Assembly (NCBI GenBank): GCA_014706385.1
Contig: JACGZH010000010.1
Coordinates: forward strand, 372,001 to 436,000
From: Phaffia rhodozyma
Taxonomy: Eukaryota > Basidiomycota > Tremellomycetes > Cystofilobasidiales > Mrakiaceae
Length of the DNA: 64,000 nucleotides
Reading direction: 5' to 3'
Positions 12,021-25,500 of this stretch are shown piece by piece; the stretch's first letter is position 1, and each line of letters starts with the position of its first letter. A program made the translations under genes and the position numbers. The notes beneath the pieces were generated by a model. The model was not told the origin of the DNA and searched no databases. It worked only from the letters and a program-made list of their open reading frames with translations.

Positions 12021-14862
12021 TTACGAATACCTCTCCCGACTGAGCGCGACAACTCTGGGCCCTCCAGCCGATTCTTCATCATCACTGTCAATCTCAAACG
12101 GGCTCTTCGATCGATGTCTGGCGATTGATGATGTCGATCCCCAGGCGTACGACCTACCAAGGTTTAAAGATGTCGACCGTGCAGTCCCAAGTTTAGGCGA
12201 TGTGCTTCCTCTGATCTTCATGGGTGAGGTGGAGGCAGAGGAGGAGGTCGAGTGCGGATTGGAGTTACTAACAGATCGTTGGTGAAGTTCGGAAGTCGTA
12301 AAAGGTACAGGAGAGCGAGCGAATGGTCTAGAAGGAAGTGGCGTCGAAGAGGACTGGGTGGTTTGAGGGCTAGAAAACGTAGGAGATATAACGGTCGAGC
12401 CGGCTGGCGATATCGATGGGGTTTGGTAGCTAGGCAAATCAATGGTAGAAGAAGTAGAGATGGTTGTTGGTACAGGGGGGAAATCAGAAATAGAGGAAAG
12501 ATCCGTTGGTGATGAAGACTGAGTGGTGCTCCCTGACTCGATCGAGAGGCGTTTTATCCCTAGACCGTTCAGATTAGAGTCTACCGGAAAGAGAAATGAA
12601 ACAACCAGACGAAACAAATGAATCAGAGTTCGGTATATAACATGGATAGCTCGTCCAGAGGACTGCCATGGAAAGCTCACCGACTTCATTCGTCTCCGAG
12701 GCTTGGGGATCAATGAGCTTCTCAGAACTGGGCAGAAGTGAGGGATCTGCCTCCAATGGCGATCATAAATCCAGAAGGATAGATATCAGGATCCACCTTC
12801 TGATTTGTCAGAAAGAAACGTAAATTCAGACTCACCATCATTAGCATCGATACTGTCTGTCTCTTCAGGCTCATCTCTCAGCTTTACGTCATCTCGAGCA
12901 ACAGTTTCTACCGTCTTATCCGCCTCCTCCTCTTCATCCTCCTCTGCAGTCAAGACTTGCGCTTTCGTATCCTCCGAACTGGACTGCGCCAGATCCAGAG
13001 TGACAATCTCCGAGCTGAGGTTATCTTTCTCTGCGCTAGACTCGATCTTGGAGAGATTGACTTTCTCTTCGGTCAAGGCTAGGTGCTCAGCGCTAGGCTC
13101 ATCAACCAGCGTTTCGTCTTCAAGGGCGGATGGTAAAGTTGTCGTCGAGTTGTCGATGTTCGGGGTTTCCTTGTCTTCCACTTCAGTCTCATTCTCAAGC
13201 ATGATCTCCATCTTGGGCACTGGCGCATCCTGCTTCTCAACTCTCTCTACCTCTGAAACTTCCTCAGCCCATTGGCCAACCCGCTCCTCAGGTTGCTCAG
13301 TTGCGCTAATCTCCAGTAATTTATCCTCAGAGATGTCATGTTCGCGTTCATGCGCATGCTCTTGAGCTTCAAGCACAGGCACCTCATCAGCGTTCTCAAT
13401 CTCAGGCTCCTCTTCTGGTTCCAAATGAATTTCCTGAACGATCGACTTTAGAGGATCTGAGCTAGAAATAGGCGGCTGAGCAGTTAACTGATGTGAGGTA
13501 ACAGAGATTGAAGGAACTTCTTTCGCTCTGATGGGAGAGCCAGTAGAAGTAAGCTCTGGTAATTCGTTTAGAGTTACATCGGGTGTGTTGGACGCTTTTG
13601 GAGTACTCGGTTGATCAGGACTCTCTGAGAAGAGAGCATGTTCGCGGGACCGTTCTACTGGTGACACGGAAAATGCGTCATCTCGATTATCGATGTCTTC
13701 ATCATCACCGACCATGGAAGGCGCGACCGAGTCTGTGATGTCGACGATCATGCTTCCCACAGGAGAGCTCGATCGAATATTGAGCATGAGTCCTTTATCG
13801 TCTTCTTCACCGATCATGCTTCCCTGAGACGACGTCTTGACATCCAGTTCACCTGCAGATGAAACTGGTGAAGATATCTTGGGCGTCTGAATGTCGGGAG
13901 GCGCTCCCTGCAGGTCCGTCATATACGACGAGGCAACGCTATGGACAGCTGAGAAACCAGAAGCAAGTGAAGAAAGTGAGGTTGTCGAGGATGGCTGAGC
14001 AATGATGGAAGCCGACCGAGAGAGCGAGCCGGGGCCGTTCTCTGAGACGTAATCCGAGTCTGTTGAGGCGAGATACGACTGAGGCAAGGAGTTTGTAGTG
14101 ATCATAGGAGGGTCTATGGCAGGAGGAACTATCGAATCCAACTCGGACTCGGGTTCAGATTTCAATACCGCTGCGAGTGAAGGGGTAGAGCTGGAAAGGG
14201 GGGCAGGAACAACCGATTCTGCTTCTGGTACGGGAGAAGACGTTCCTGAAGACGATCGAGAGACATGAGAATAATTATCACCAATGGACGATGATGAGCG
14301 ACCGCTTGAAAGAGCTTCTTGGCCACTGGAGCTAGAAGAGTTCAGAATGCTGACTCCTTTGGGTGTATACGATGTCTTGGACGGCTGAACTCCATTGGGG
14401 GTAACTCCAAAGCCACCTCTACCAGCACTGCATATGAATAAATCAGGTGGTTGAGTTTAGTTGTTTGTCACACATGCTGACATTCTAATGGAGGCACTTA
14501 CCTGGGAATCCTGTTCCCAATCAGTTCTCGGGAACCGCCAAGTCCAGTAGAGCCAGTTCCTGCAGAGAGCCCGAAGGAGCCCTTGGGAACAAGCGGATTT
14601 GCTCCCTTGACTTCATATTTTGCAATTTTGTCCCGAAGAGAAGAGCCCGAACCGCTTGGAATTCGAGGAGCAGCCGAAGAAGATGCATTTGTGGATGAAG
14701 CTGACTGAGCAATGTTGAGTTTGGCAAGCCTATCTGCGAGTGATGGTGTTTTGAGGTCCGGAGGAGGCGCCCTGTGCGTGTTATGAGGAGGGTGGAGGCG
14801 GGTCAGCCGACAGGATCGATAGTGCCAAACAAACAGAGATAGAAACAAGAATAAACAAACAT
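12021..14862 (-). CDS. Large disordered Ser/Glu-rich protein with a conserved SLRDKIAKYE/VPKGSFGL motif; function unknown
   Basis: Spliced minus-strand gene of roughly 830 residues. The N-terminal part, read from about 14784, has SLADRLAKLNIAQ, then SLRDKIAKYEVKGANPLVPK, GSFGL and SRELIGNRIP. This block looks like a motif I associate with uncharacterised basidiomycete proteins, but I cannot name it. After an intron come GRGGFGVTPNG and a very long exon (to about 12827) that is rich in Ser early and in Glu/Asp later. Two further introns follow, ending around 12748 and 12569, both checked for phase. The last exon contains STSPMKIRGSTSPKLG and ends KSPFEIDSDDEESAGGPR...RERYS. No catalytic domain or membrane segment is visible. 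The start is uncertain: ATG at 14862 joins through a phase-2 intron to APPPDLKTPSLADR. A cytoskeletal, polarity or scaffold role is possible but only a guess. Confidence 0.7.
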
Positions 14863-15254
14863 AGTGGATATCAAGAGAGAATAAAAGAACTTGTCAGTTT
14901 CAGATGCTTATACAGAAGAGAAACAATGAGTGAAAAAAAGGAGGGCTGAATGTGAGTGTGGGCGTGAGGGTGCAAACGAAAGTCGAAGAAGGCGAGATGG
15001 AAACGAGATGGAAACAAATCAACCGGCTCATTAGAAAAAGCGATCAATTTTCATAGCAGCTTAGAATACGTTGAATACAGAAAGCCTAATGTTCCTCGCG
15101 CAAGACAAGACTACAGGACTGTAATACAGATTTATAGGGATATAATAGAAACCTGGAAATTTAATAGAGAAAACTTGCGATGGACATAGTCATTACTTTG
15201 ACTTTTGACAACGACCACAACCGTATCGGCTTTCAATACACTCGACTATAGACC
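14863..15254. promoter_or_regulatory. Divergent promoter between the disordered-protein gene and CYP10
   Basis: A 392-bp interval lies between outward-facing starts. AT-rich sequence (tataatagaaacc near 15137) precedes the cyclophilin ATG. No specific operator was recognised. Confidence 0.45.
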
Positions 15255-16184
15255 ATGTCCGTCACCCTCCATACCAATCACGGCGACATCAAGATCGAGG
15301 TGTTCTGTGAGGCGGTTCCTAAGGCGGCTGAGAACTTTTTAGGACTCTGTGCGGCAGGCCAGTATGACGGTTGTCTCTTCCACCGGTTCGTCGATCTTGT
15401 GTTACCTTATATTCATCCACTCTGTCACACGTCTTAGCACGTCTTTCTCGCCTTTCAATCCATTAGGATGCTAATCCGTACGTTATGACGTGTCCCTCAG
15501 TAACATCAAAAATTTCATGGTCCAGACGGGAGATCCGACGGGCACAGGGAAGGGAGGTCAGTCGATATGGAACCGACCCTTTGCGGATGAAGTCCGGTCG
15601 ACATTAAAGGTATATATACATACGTGTCGTCATTCTGCTCTTGCTCCTAAATATGGTCTGACTGTATTGCTCTTGTTGTTCTTATCACTTATACTTCCGA
15701 AACGCGTCACTCTAGTTCAACTCAAGAGGTGTGGTCGCGATGGCTAACTCTGGTCCGGACACCAACAAATCGCAGGTTCGGACGATCTCCTTACTCTCAG
15801 ACCTAGTAGACTGTAGTGCCTCCGCTCTGAACTGATGGGAACTGGTCTTGCGTTTTCACGACTATCTATTTTTTGCAGTTCTTCATCACGTATGCCAAAC
15901 AACCTTCGCTTGACGGAAAGTACACGATCTTTGGCCGGGTGATAGACGGTGCAGACTCGACGTTAGACGGAATGGAGCGTGTCCCTGTGAACCCAAAAAG
16001 CCGGCCACTGCAAGAAATCAAGCTCGAGAGTGTGACGGTGCATGCCAATCCGGTAGGCGACTTCCTCTCTCATATCTCTTTGGAGTGATCTATCAGGAAT
16101 ATACTAATTGACAATTAATGCGACATCTCTACGCACTCCTCCCAATTTGTTCTCCAGATAGCATCCGCCGCGTTGTATAAATGA
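15255..16184 (+). CDS. CYP10: Peptidyl-prolyl cis-trans isomerase, PPIL3-type cyclophilin
   Basis: Five exons (15255-15385, 15501-15609, 15716-15775, 15879-16052, 16158-16184) give 166 residues, close to the usual size of PPIL3 (about 161). The protein starts [20 protein letters not shown], then has [18 protein letters not shown], the active-site-region [39 protein letters not shown] and [14 protein letters not shown]. It ends VTVHANP plus an unusual eight-residue tail (IASAALYK). Cyclophilins isomerise Xaa-Pro peptide bonds, and the PPIL3 subgroup is associated with spliceosomes. No signal peptide is present, so it is nuclear or cytosolic. Confidence 0.93.
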
Positions 16185-19100
16185 TTTTAATTCCGTTTCA
16201 TTGTTTTCCTTCATGGAGATTGGCTTCCTATGCGCGCATTCATCTGACTCACGGCTTGATTGTACCAAGCCTTGTCCTTCCCAGAGTTGTCCTGACCTCA
16301 GACTGACTGTGGTCGGCCGCCACCTTGTTTACCAAGCTAGCCAGAATTATGGAAACATCGCATGATCATGGATTGAGCCTCTACGGTTGTCGGACGCTGA
16401 TCTTCTCCTTGTTTTCATGTCAGGTATCCTTCTGGCCGCCTTTCAAACACGACCATTGAAGTTCGATGAGCGAAGCAGGCGATTTGTTGCAGGTTTTTTT
16501 GCGCGACTCTCTGAGAGCTTGAGAGATGAAAGTCTTTGAAAATAGTTGTGAAAGACAAGGTTTACGAACATGGTTGTCATGCAAACGAATCTAGAACAAA
16601 CCACAGGGAGGACCGATGTCATGCGAAAGTTAGTCCGTGTGAACGCTTTGAGAATTGAAAAAATGTTTGTGCTACGATACAGATAGGCCATTCTGTTACT
16701 TGTAAGAATCCATCAGGTTTCATCTACAGAGGTGCACTGTATGTCTTGATTTTCAACGACGCTCACCCAGCTAGATGTTTCATGCCCTCCCGCATTTTTC
16801 TTCGCTGTATCAATTTCACGAACGCATCGCTCCCAACAGAGACGATTGTCTCTTATCTATCTCTCTACACATAGGTCGATCTGGATTCATGTGGCGGTTC
16901 CTCAGAGATGGTGTTAATTCGGGGCGGAACTACCGGTGTCTTCATCAACATGTGTTCTTGCACCGATCCTTACCATAATTGAGATATGTACAATTCTATT
17001 CCGTCTGATGTTCGCTACAATGTCCCCTTATGAGTGTGTCGTCAGCCATAGTACCGATCAAAGATCGGCGCACGATCGCATGCTATATGCAGAATCATAT
17101 CGGAGCGCCGTTTCTCCTTTCTCGCCTGGAATGGCTGCCCTCCTGGCCTCGTTGTCTCCTGCTAGTTTATATTCCTTCCCTCCCAAGACACTATGTCCTA
17201 TCTTCGTCAGGGGTGTCTAGTGAGACATCCAAAACCTGACTCTATCTCGAGTTATCACACCTGCTTATTCACAATGCTTCTGCTCCATGCCATGGAAACA
17301 TCCGGTGGTCAAGCACGAAGAAACCCCGAATTAACGTTTACTGGTTCGTTTTCTGGTTCGTTTTTTTTCCCCCTATCATTCATCAATCTTGAATCACCTA
17401 TTTTTCCTTCAGACGTGTCTATCTAGATCTCTCCACATTCAATCTTCGAGCTGAAATATTTTAGAATCATGAGTCAAGGTCCAACGTTGCATCACGATCT
17501 ATACTGAGTTTCACTCATAAGTCCGGAGCTTTCTTCTTGTTTTCGGGATAATTTATTTTCATATCCAGAATGACTGGACCACGGTCATCAAAGATAACGA
17601 AGAAAGTCATAACAAGTTCAAGATCGTAGAATACGCAGGCCGCAGAATATCTTTGTCCGATGGTCACGGCGTTGTTGGACGGTTCCGACGGAAGCACAAA
17701 CCGGTAAAGCTCGCCGGAAGACAAGATATGTGGTCCTTTTGCGGATTTAATAAAGGTTGTACAAGGTATGACAAGTAAAAGAAGGTTCTTAGTATGGATA
17801 TCTCGATCGAAGCAGTCTTCTCCTTCTCCTTTGAGAGCTCTAACGAAGGATGATCTCTGTCAAACAAAACACAACGAAAAAACTGTCTAGACCTCGCCGA
17901 GATCGCTTTTCAATTATAGCTACCGTAAAAGAAACGAGAAAGAAAAAAAGAGAAAGAACACTACGTAATCTAAGTTTACGCTCGATCAGTCGTATAACCA
18001 AAAGATCCAGAACTCAAGGCTACGTGTAAACTATAGGCGTCGTCAGCCCATGGTTTCAGATTCTTTCCTCTCCTCCTGATTACCGCAGATCGAACGATCT
18101 CAGAAAAAAAAAATCGAAAGACAATATCTTCTTCTTGTTAGTATACATACATCGTGCAAGTTGTCTTTGCTCCTCACAAGTACATGTACACAACCTACGA
18201 AAAAGGGAAAGGAGTAGAAGATTGAACAATAAACAAACCAATCGTGTTTATCAGCGGCTCAGGTATATGCTACCTATCTGTGAACGGGTCGCCTTCGGAA
18301 GCTGACGTTGTGACTGAGATCATCCATTTTGAATGTATCCGATTGAAAAAGATTTAACCTATCTATCGTTCTGTTCGATGATACCGTCCTGTTCTGATCT
18401 AGCTTGTTGATTCTACGCTCACAGTAAGGGTGAACCAATAAGAACGGAAGGCTACACGTGCGGTCGGTATTCCGGCTAAGGAGTGGGCGGCCCGAATTAG
18501 CCGAGCTAGTTGGAGCCGGTTGAAAACCTTGTACGGATTTTTTATTCTCTCCTTCTTCTTTTTGCTACCTTTATTCTCGATCATCCCTCCATTGTTTCGG
18601 GCAGGTGTTGTTCTACGCTCGGAACCCAATTCTTTTCACTTCTCTCAGTTCTCCTCACGATTAGCTCTCAGTCTGCTTGGTTGCGATCATTCAGCAGAGA
18701 GTAGAAAGAATGAGAAAAAGATAAACGATCGAATCCTCAAAGTTTGGAGCCGGCTCGGCAATATCGGGGTCTTCTGTCTAAAACACCGTGACGTACCGGG
18801 ATTGCCTTGAAAAAGCGATCGCCCGCCTGCCCGCCCCCTCGGCCTGCTCACGCATCAGTCCTGTCGCTCCTCCTTTATTCGCCCGATGGGCTGTTTTTGT
18901 TACCTCTAGTTTCTTCCCTTGAAACTATTCGAAAAAGAAAAGAGAGCTATAGGCAGAAACAGCATACGGAGATAAATCGTCATCGAAGAGTAGGAATAAG
19001 AAAGGAGGAAGAGAAGGCCGCTGGAGTAACGAAAGAAAAAAACAAATCAGAAGGCCAAATTGAAACGGCTCATTCAGCCAAAGTTCTTAGATTTTTCTTT

Positions 19101-19691
19101 TCCATTTTCACTCCCTTTTTTCTCTCTTTTTTCACTCTGGCTTGTTCTCTCTACTTCTGTTCGATCCGCCATCTAGTCTTCCCTTTTCTCTCTTCTTTCT
19201 CTGGGACCAACCTGTAGAGTACCCTTGAGCATCAAAATTGAGAATTATCCATCTTTCCTCCCGGGTGAGCCGAAATCACTACCTTCCCCAAGAGTTTATA
19301 ATGCTTCCGTCCCTTCAATGATTGAGCCCAGTTGACTGAAATGATGTCCATACCGGTGAATTTTCTTTTAATCCGCTCCCCGTCTTCCCCCCTGCGCTCT
19401 CGTCTCCTTCTTTGCTTTGTATGAATACTTGTACTTTTGGTCAACCCTGTTGTCTGTTCAGTATCCCCGTTTTCTTTCTCTTCCTTTTCTTACCTTCACC
19501 TTCCTTAGCCTCGTTCTCTAGAGTCCTCTAGACTTCCTTTCTTCTTTCCTTCGGTTCTTTGTCCGCTCTCACTTTTGTCCCTTCACCCTCTCTCCTTCCG
19601 ACTCCTCTATTCACGTCATTCCGGAAACGGTCATCTTCAACCGCTCCCTCCGTGCTAGAAAAAGATCTTCTCAACAGTGATCTTACACGTC
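16185..19691. other. 3.5-kb non-coding interval upstream of the APSES gene
   Basis: No open frame on either strand carries recognisable motifs or splices into a plausible protein. The right end (about 19450-19690) is CT-rich and is probably the promoter and 5' leader of the APSES gene. A/G-rich and T-rich blocks alternate between about 17900 and 19200. A long non-coding RNA or a fast-evolving gene remains possible. Confidence 0.55.
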
Positions 19692-21910
19692 ATGGATCCA
19701 GCTTTCCAGTCGTCTGCGATGGAGTTACGTCCTCAAATAGCGGCTCACATCCCGGGTCTACAAGAACCAGGAAACGGGGCTCCCGAAGCGGTCAGCCTAT
19801 TCTTCCACTCTTTCATCATTTCCTTTCAATATCTGGCACAAGATCCGTCCTATGGGCAGATCTAGTTTGGATTTCTCTCACTGACATCAACCAAATCTTG
19901 GAATAATCTTCCTCTGATCGTGTCGTATCGCCGGATTTCTTGATTGGTATACATTTGCGCGTCGCTTTTGTTGACAACATGCAGATCGATCGACTCCGGG
20001 CTTTGGAAGCATCATACCAGCCCGGGATCTCTAAGATCAGAGTGTCTTCCGCTAGATACTCAATCTCCGCCGATCCCAGAGGATACATTCCAGTGTTAGA
20101 ATATCCAATCAATGAACAGTTCGTTCACAATCCTTCTGCCCTCCTTACCCTCTTTCTTTCTTTTCCCTTTTTCTTTTCCAACAAAGCTGAACGCTACATC
20201 ACCCTTGGTCTCTATTTCTGCTGGTTTCCCACACATCGCACCCTTCAGGTTCATCATGATTGACACAGAAAATGGCCTTGTCCTATGGACGCCCATTTGG
20301 AAATGTTTGGGTCACAATAAAGGTTCTAAAATCCCTTCCTGACGCTTTAGCTATAGCTGTTCATTTCAATAAAGATTCTTACTCGGATCTTGAGCTGATC
20401 TCGAGATTTTCTTGGCATCGTTCCGTTCTTATTTGATAGCCGACGTGACTAAACTAGTAGAAGACCGACCAGAACTGGCGGCCGCTATCCGAAAAGTGAG
20501 AGGTGGGCTGTTGAAGGTGAGGTGATCTTTCTGCGGGCTGAGAAACCTCTCGCTCTTTCGTCACTGCTGATGATGTTGTCTTCTTCTTCAAACTGCGCCT
20601 CTCTTCTCCTTTTGTTGATAGCTTCAAGGAACGTGGATCCCTTATGAGGCGAGTGGAGAATAACGTTTGGAGTCGGCTCATACTATTTCAACATAGCTCT
20701 TACTCTTTATCCTTGTCCGGGTTGTGTATCTACAACAACTGTTCGTGTTGGCTCACAATAGGTCACATTAATTCTAGCTCGAAGAGTAGCGTACGAAATT
20801 CGCAACGATCTAGAATCCCTATTCGGGTATGTGTATTTCACTTGTACCCAGATTTAATATCGTACAAGTTGATCCGTTCAACCTCGTTCTAACTCTCTTC
20901 TCTTCTTTGTGCAACCGGCGTCTTGCTACCCAATTTTCAGGCCAACATTTGCTTCAAGCTGTCTTCTACCTGGCGCACCAGGATACGGAGAACTCACCTT
21001 GGCTCCTCCAGGCTCAACCCAACGATCCCGCTGGCGGCAGTCAGCAGCCTCCAAAAACTCTACGGGGAATTCAACAAGTCGGCGAAAGCCATCACCTAGT
21101 TCTCAATCGACTCATACACAGAGATGGCCCAACTCTGCTTCCGCTCCAGTTTCTGCCCATGCCAGTGCTTCGTCTTCCCCTTCAGGAAAACCTCCAATTT
21201 ATCAATATAACCAACCTCTATCAACGGCGCCGACGACGGCAGACCGGTCTTATTCATTCTCCGGGTCAGGCGCCTCCAGTCGGTCTAGCTTCAACAAGCC
21301 CACTTGGGAAAGTCATCATGAAATCACGGATTGTGACTCGAACTACGCCGAACAAGTCCCGTTCGGGATGCGGTCGAACCAGACGTTTAGTCAACAGTCA
21401 ACCCACCGAGGAAGTCTCGAGTCATACCCAGATGAAGACAGTCGGACAAACTCCAAAGGGTCCTCGTATCATTCAAAATTCACATTGGCATTTCCTTCCA
21501 TGACATCTTCTCCTTTTGCTCATCCATTCACCACCCCACTCACAACATCATCATCTTCAAGCTCCCCGAATTACATCGATCATCAGTCTCAACATACCCC
21601 TCCTCCACGCTTGTCGAATGAGCCTTCTTCGACAAATACCATCAATCAATACCTTCGGTTTGGACAATCGTTTCATCCTTCGGGAGAAACTTTCAGACTA
21701 GAACTTCCGCCGCTTAGAGAAGGTCAGAGAAGAATGACGGTAGACCACGGCTCAATGGATCAAAGACAATTATTCGAGCTTGATTCAGCTTGGTCGAGAG
21801 ATCGTCCCAGGGAATCTTCTCAGTATTCATTTGCGACGGAACAGACATTAGCTTCTACAAATTTAAAGCGACGGCCTGACCCAGATATAGGAACACCAGA
21901 CATGCGTTAA
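19692..21910 (+). CDS. APSES/KilA-N-type DNA-binding transcription regulator
   Basis: Seven exons (19692-19790, 19985-20118, 20249-20322, 20440-20516, 20622-20652, 20778-20826, 20941-21910) join in phase to 477 residues. The start MDPAFQSSAMELRPQ precedes the domain. The core reads VLEYPINEQFIMIDTENG, LVLWTPIWKCLGHNKADVTK, ELAAAIRKVRGGLLKLQGTW and IPYEATRRVAYEIRNDLESL, then FGPTFASSCLLPG. The LQGTWIPYEA-type segment plus the preceding helix-turn-helix matches APSES (Asm1/Phd1/Sok2/Efg1/StuA, Xbp1) and KilA-N folds. The C-terminal 300 residues are disordered and Ser/Thr-rich. APSES proteins regulate cell-cycle, filamentation and stress programmes by binding DNA. The exon encoding the GTWIPYEA strand is only 31 nt. 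The exact subfamily (Xbp1-like or other) is not resolved. Confidence 0.85.
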
Positions 21911-22511
21911 GGTCCTCGTCTCATCCCTTCCGGTTCACTTCTCTTGTCAACTTGCCTTCTTCCGCTCTCATGCTTTGTTCTCCTGCTTCCCATATAGTAC
22001 TTGCTCTCTCTCGCTGTGCGTCAGGATCTTAACAAGACAGAAAAGAGATCCAATCAGTGTAACTCTCAGCATGAATCAATCCAAACTACTGTATCTCGCT
22101 TCATTTCGCAGCCCTTCCCCGCTATTGCCTCTTACTCCTCTTCTTTCGGCGTTCTTATTTTCCCCTCCATCTCGGGTTGTGTTGTCGTTGAATTAATTAT
22201 TCTTATCATGGAGGGGAAAAAAATAGCCTAGAGGTAGACGTTTCTTCTTGTCGTTTTTGGCTTATTCTTTCTCTTTTTTTTTGTTAGCCCGTTATCTAGA
22301 TTTAGCATTAGGTGTCTAGATTGTACACTAGAACAAAATTCTGCCCTTCATTTATCGGCAAAGCGTTCCTTTATTAAGGATAGACGGAGAGATAGAATGA
22401 TCTAAGCAAACATGGCCGAACTGGTTTAATTTGATTTGATTTGATTTGATTGGCTTGGATTGGGTTTCTAAAACCGTAGAATATACAACGTTAGTGTGAT
22501 CTGATTCTGCA
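21911..22511. other. Convergent 3' interval between the APSES gene and DSC1
   Basis: It lies between the APSES stop and the DSC1 stop on the other strand. It is T-rich and holds a (TTGAT) pentanucleotide repeat (22431-22450). Nothing else is recognised. Confidence 0.6.
22431..22452 (+). repeat. (TTGAT)4 pentanucleotide repeat
   Basis: Four direct TTGAT units followed by a degenerate tail (tggcttggattggg), in the 3' intergenic space. Confidence 0.8.
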
Positions 22512-25500
22512 CTAAAACGGAGGAAGCGGTCCTCTGCATTGTGGGCAGACCGTTCTTATAGCCATCCAAGTTTGCAAACATGACGTGTGCTGCACAAGAT
22601 CAAAAGCACATAATAAAACAAGGTCCACCGGAATTGATGAGAAAATCCTATCTTGCATAGAGAGATAGAGGGAAAGGAGGACAACTTACAAAGACGTGAT
22701 GGCAAGGTGCGACCGCCCAGACTGTTGATTTACCAGCCATAGATCTAGCAGCTCTGATTTCATCCTCCGAACCGATGATAGGCTCCATACAGATCGCACA
22801 ATCCGTCTTTGCCCAATCTGATACCGTGTCGAGTAAGCCCGACTCGATATCTGCTGCTGAGGGCAGCAGAGGATGATAGTCGTATGGCGGAGGAGGGGCA
22901 TAGCTCGCCTGGGTGGTTCATACGCATAGAACACAGTAAGTTTCTATTCTCGGCTTTGATAACGTTAGAAGGGAAAACCGGGCAAGAAGCGGAACATACG
23001 GGTAAGAAGAACGTGGGCCCAAACCTGATCGAATTGAAAACGAGGACAAGTAAGTAAACACGAAGAATCTGTCTACAATCAAAAGATGATGTACGTACAC
23101 ATCCTGACCCATAAGGAATGCGATCTGGATGATCTGGGAAATCGCAATGTAATGGAACATATCTACGATCCCAAAAAAAGGATTGGTTTGCTGAGAAAGA
23201 TCTGTCTTTGCGCGTTCCCATATACATATACGGAAAAGAAGATGGACGGACCATTTTTCTCGAAAAAGAAGATATTATCCTCCCCTAAAAGGTCTCCCCA
23301 GTGATATCCTAGGAACCACATTCGTCCAACCGAGACTCCAATGAGATAGTCCCATCCGAATGCATATCGAGTACCTCGCTTGACATTGCGGATAATTTGA
23401 GGAATCCAGAAAAGATACAACACAAAGAGAATGTGCGGAAAGACGTTGGGAAGGAGATTGGTTTGAAGTAGAAGAATGATAAGAAGAGTGAAAAACATGA
23501 TGGCTGATTGGGAAAAGAACAGACGTGACCGTGTTTTGTCAGTCTCAAATGAATCAACTATCTGATTAGATACTTAGGAACGTACGATTAGGAGCTGGCT
23601 CATTATACATTGGTCTCATCACTATAGGTCGAGGAGGCGTTGTAGCTGTCGGTCTAGTTGGCACCGTGGTCACTGCTGTCGTTGTCTCTTCTGCTGTGGA
23701 TTCTGGGAGCGGCAAAGCCCCAGGCATGACCTCATCAGTATTGTCGGTTGAAGTAAGAGCAGCTGTAGTTGTGGCTGTAGATGCTGGTACAGGTACAGGA
23801 GGTCGAGGTGGATTTGGAATTGGTGTCGGTCGAGGTGCTTCAGGAGATTGTGATAAACTGATTGACACGCAATATCCCTACCAAACATATCACACGTTTT
23901 CCGACAGAAATTCATAGAGGCACGGAGTGAGTACTCGAACGTTCACAAGCACGAGAAGCCAAGGACGAACAACTCCAAACATAAAGAAACCAAGTCCAGA
24001 GACAAGACCTGCTGCGATGAGTGGTAAGGACGTTTGATTGTCTAGACCGATACCCACCAGGACATGCTGTTTGCATGTGCATACATAGCGGAAAGACCCA
24101 CTAGGTTTCTAATAAGTGAAAGAAATCGGAGGAAAAAGGAAAGAAAAAGAAAGAGAAGAAGGGACATACACCGACACACGACCAACTGTCAAGGATAACT
24201 TGAGCAACAATGGTCCAAAGCGCTACATTAGAAAGCGCTGAGGGTGTCCTCGATCGTTCCATCTGCTTAACTAGCAGCCAGACCAGCCCGAGCTGAATTA
24301 AGAAGCTGATGAAAGCATCTGTGAAGTACATACAGTTTTGGAGGGGGAAAGAAACAAAAGGGAAACGTTTGTTCAGTACCTCTAAACCGTCAACTCGGTA
24401 CAGCGTTCTAATCTGCTTGAATATATACGTAACAATAAGAGAACAGAATACGAACAGATCGTACCACTCCTCCAGAAATCTTCTGCCCTGATGCCTCTTC
24501 CACCTTCAACGAACCCTCCAATCGCACATTCCCAACTCACCCAAGCAGCCTGAACCAACTCAATTGGTATCATCTTCGTAGGAAGTCCGGTTGGCTCGAA
24601 GAGTTCTTGCTCGACTCGGTCAAGATCCAAGGAAGTAATTTCATCGGCTGAATTGAGAAGCGTCCATGATTTTAGATTCAATAAAGATATCAACAGTTAG
24701 CCAATGAATCTGCTGAGAGTGAGGGCAAGAATTCATCGAAGATTTACAGAGAGGTTTAAGTTGTAGCACGAATTGAAGGTTACAAGTAGTAGATGGGGAC
24801 GAAGCAAGATAGTCTTATGGAGACATTCCAAGTAATCAGGGTAAGCTGGCTGCCGATGAAGATGGGATAATCGCTTTTAAAAAGGGGGATGAAAGAAGAA
24901 ACGAACCGTCCACATCTCCAAATGAACCGCGCTCAAACTCAGCCTTGGCTATTTCAGCACTTTCGTTTAGTGCTCTCGAAACAAATCTGGCTGTTTGGTT
25001 GAATGCTCCTGGTTGATCAATTGGATCAAAAAAGAAAGGAAGTGCTCGAAGATCTATCGCAGATCTATAGTTCGATACCCAGCCAGACGAACAAGGTAAA
25101 GACCGTCAGACTCCAAGTACTCGGTTCGATGAACGTGGATAGACAGACTTGTTATGAGCGCCAAGAAGGTAGACTGTGCCGTTAGGAATATGATGGATCC
25201 CTTGGAGTTGAAATGTCTGTGTGTCTCCATTCAGATTGAAGTCTACCGAGCCCTGTAAAGATCAAAGGAACGTCATCCATTGAGTTTAATCAAGCAGAGA
25301 AAGAAAAGAAAGAAGTCATCGAACGAACTTTGATGGCGCTCCATTCTTCTGTTTGACTTGATGGTATCGTCTTTGACCTCAAGTTTCTCTCCCTACCCCA
25401 CCAACCTTCTTTGAACATAAATGACAGCTTTCCAATCCCTGTGGGTTCTCTTTTGGTCACAACCGGTTCGGAAAAGTAAAAGTCTGGATTAGTTCCCCAC

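Noticed and set aside
12805..13365. 186-residue Ser-rich frame on the + strand
   Set aside because: It is antisense to the Glu-rich exon of the disordered-protein gene; GAA/GAG codons read as TTC/CTC and TCx on the other strand. No splice structure or motif supports it.
18807..19217. 136-residue frame upstream of the APSES gene
   Set aside because: Low-complexity Lys/Arg then Phe/Ser/Leu sequence reflecting A/G-rich then T/C-rich DNA; no recognisable protein.
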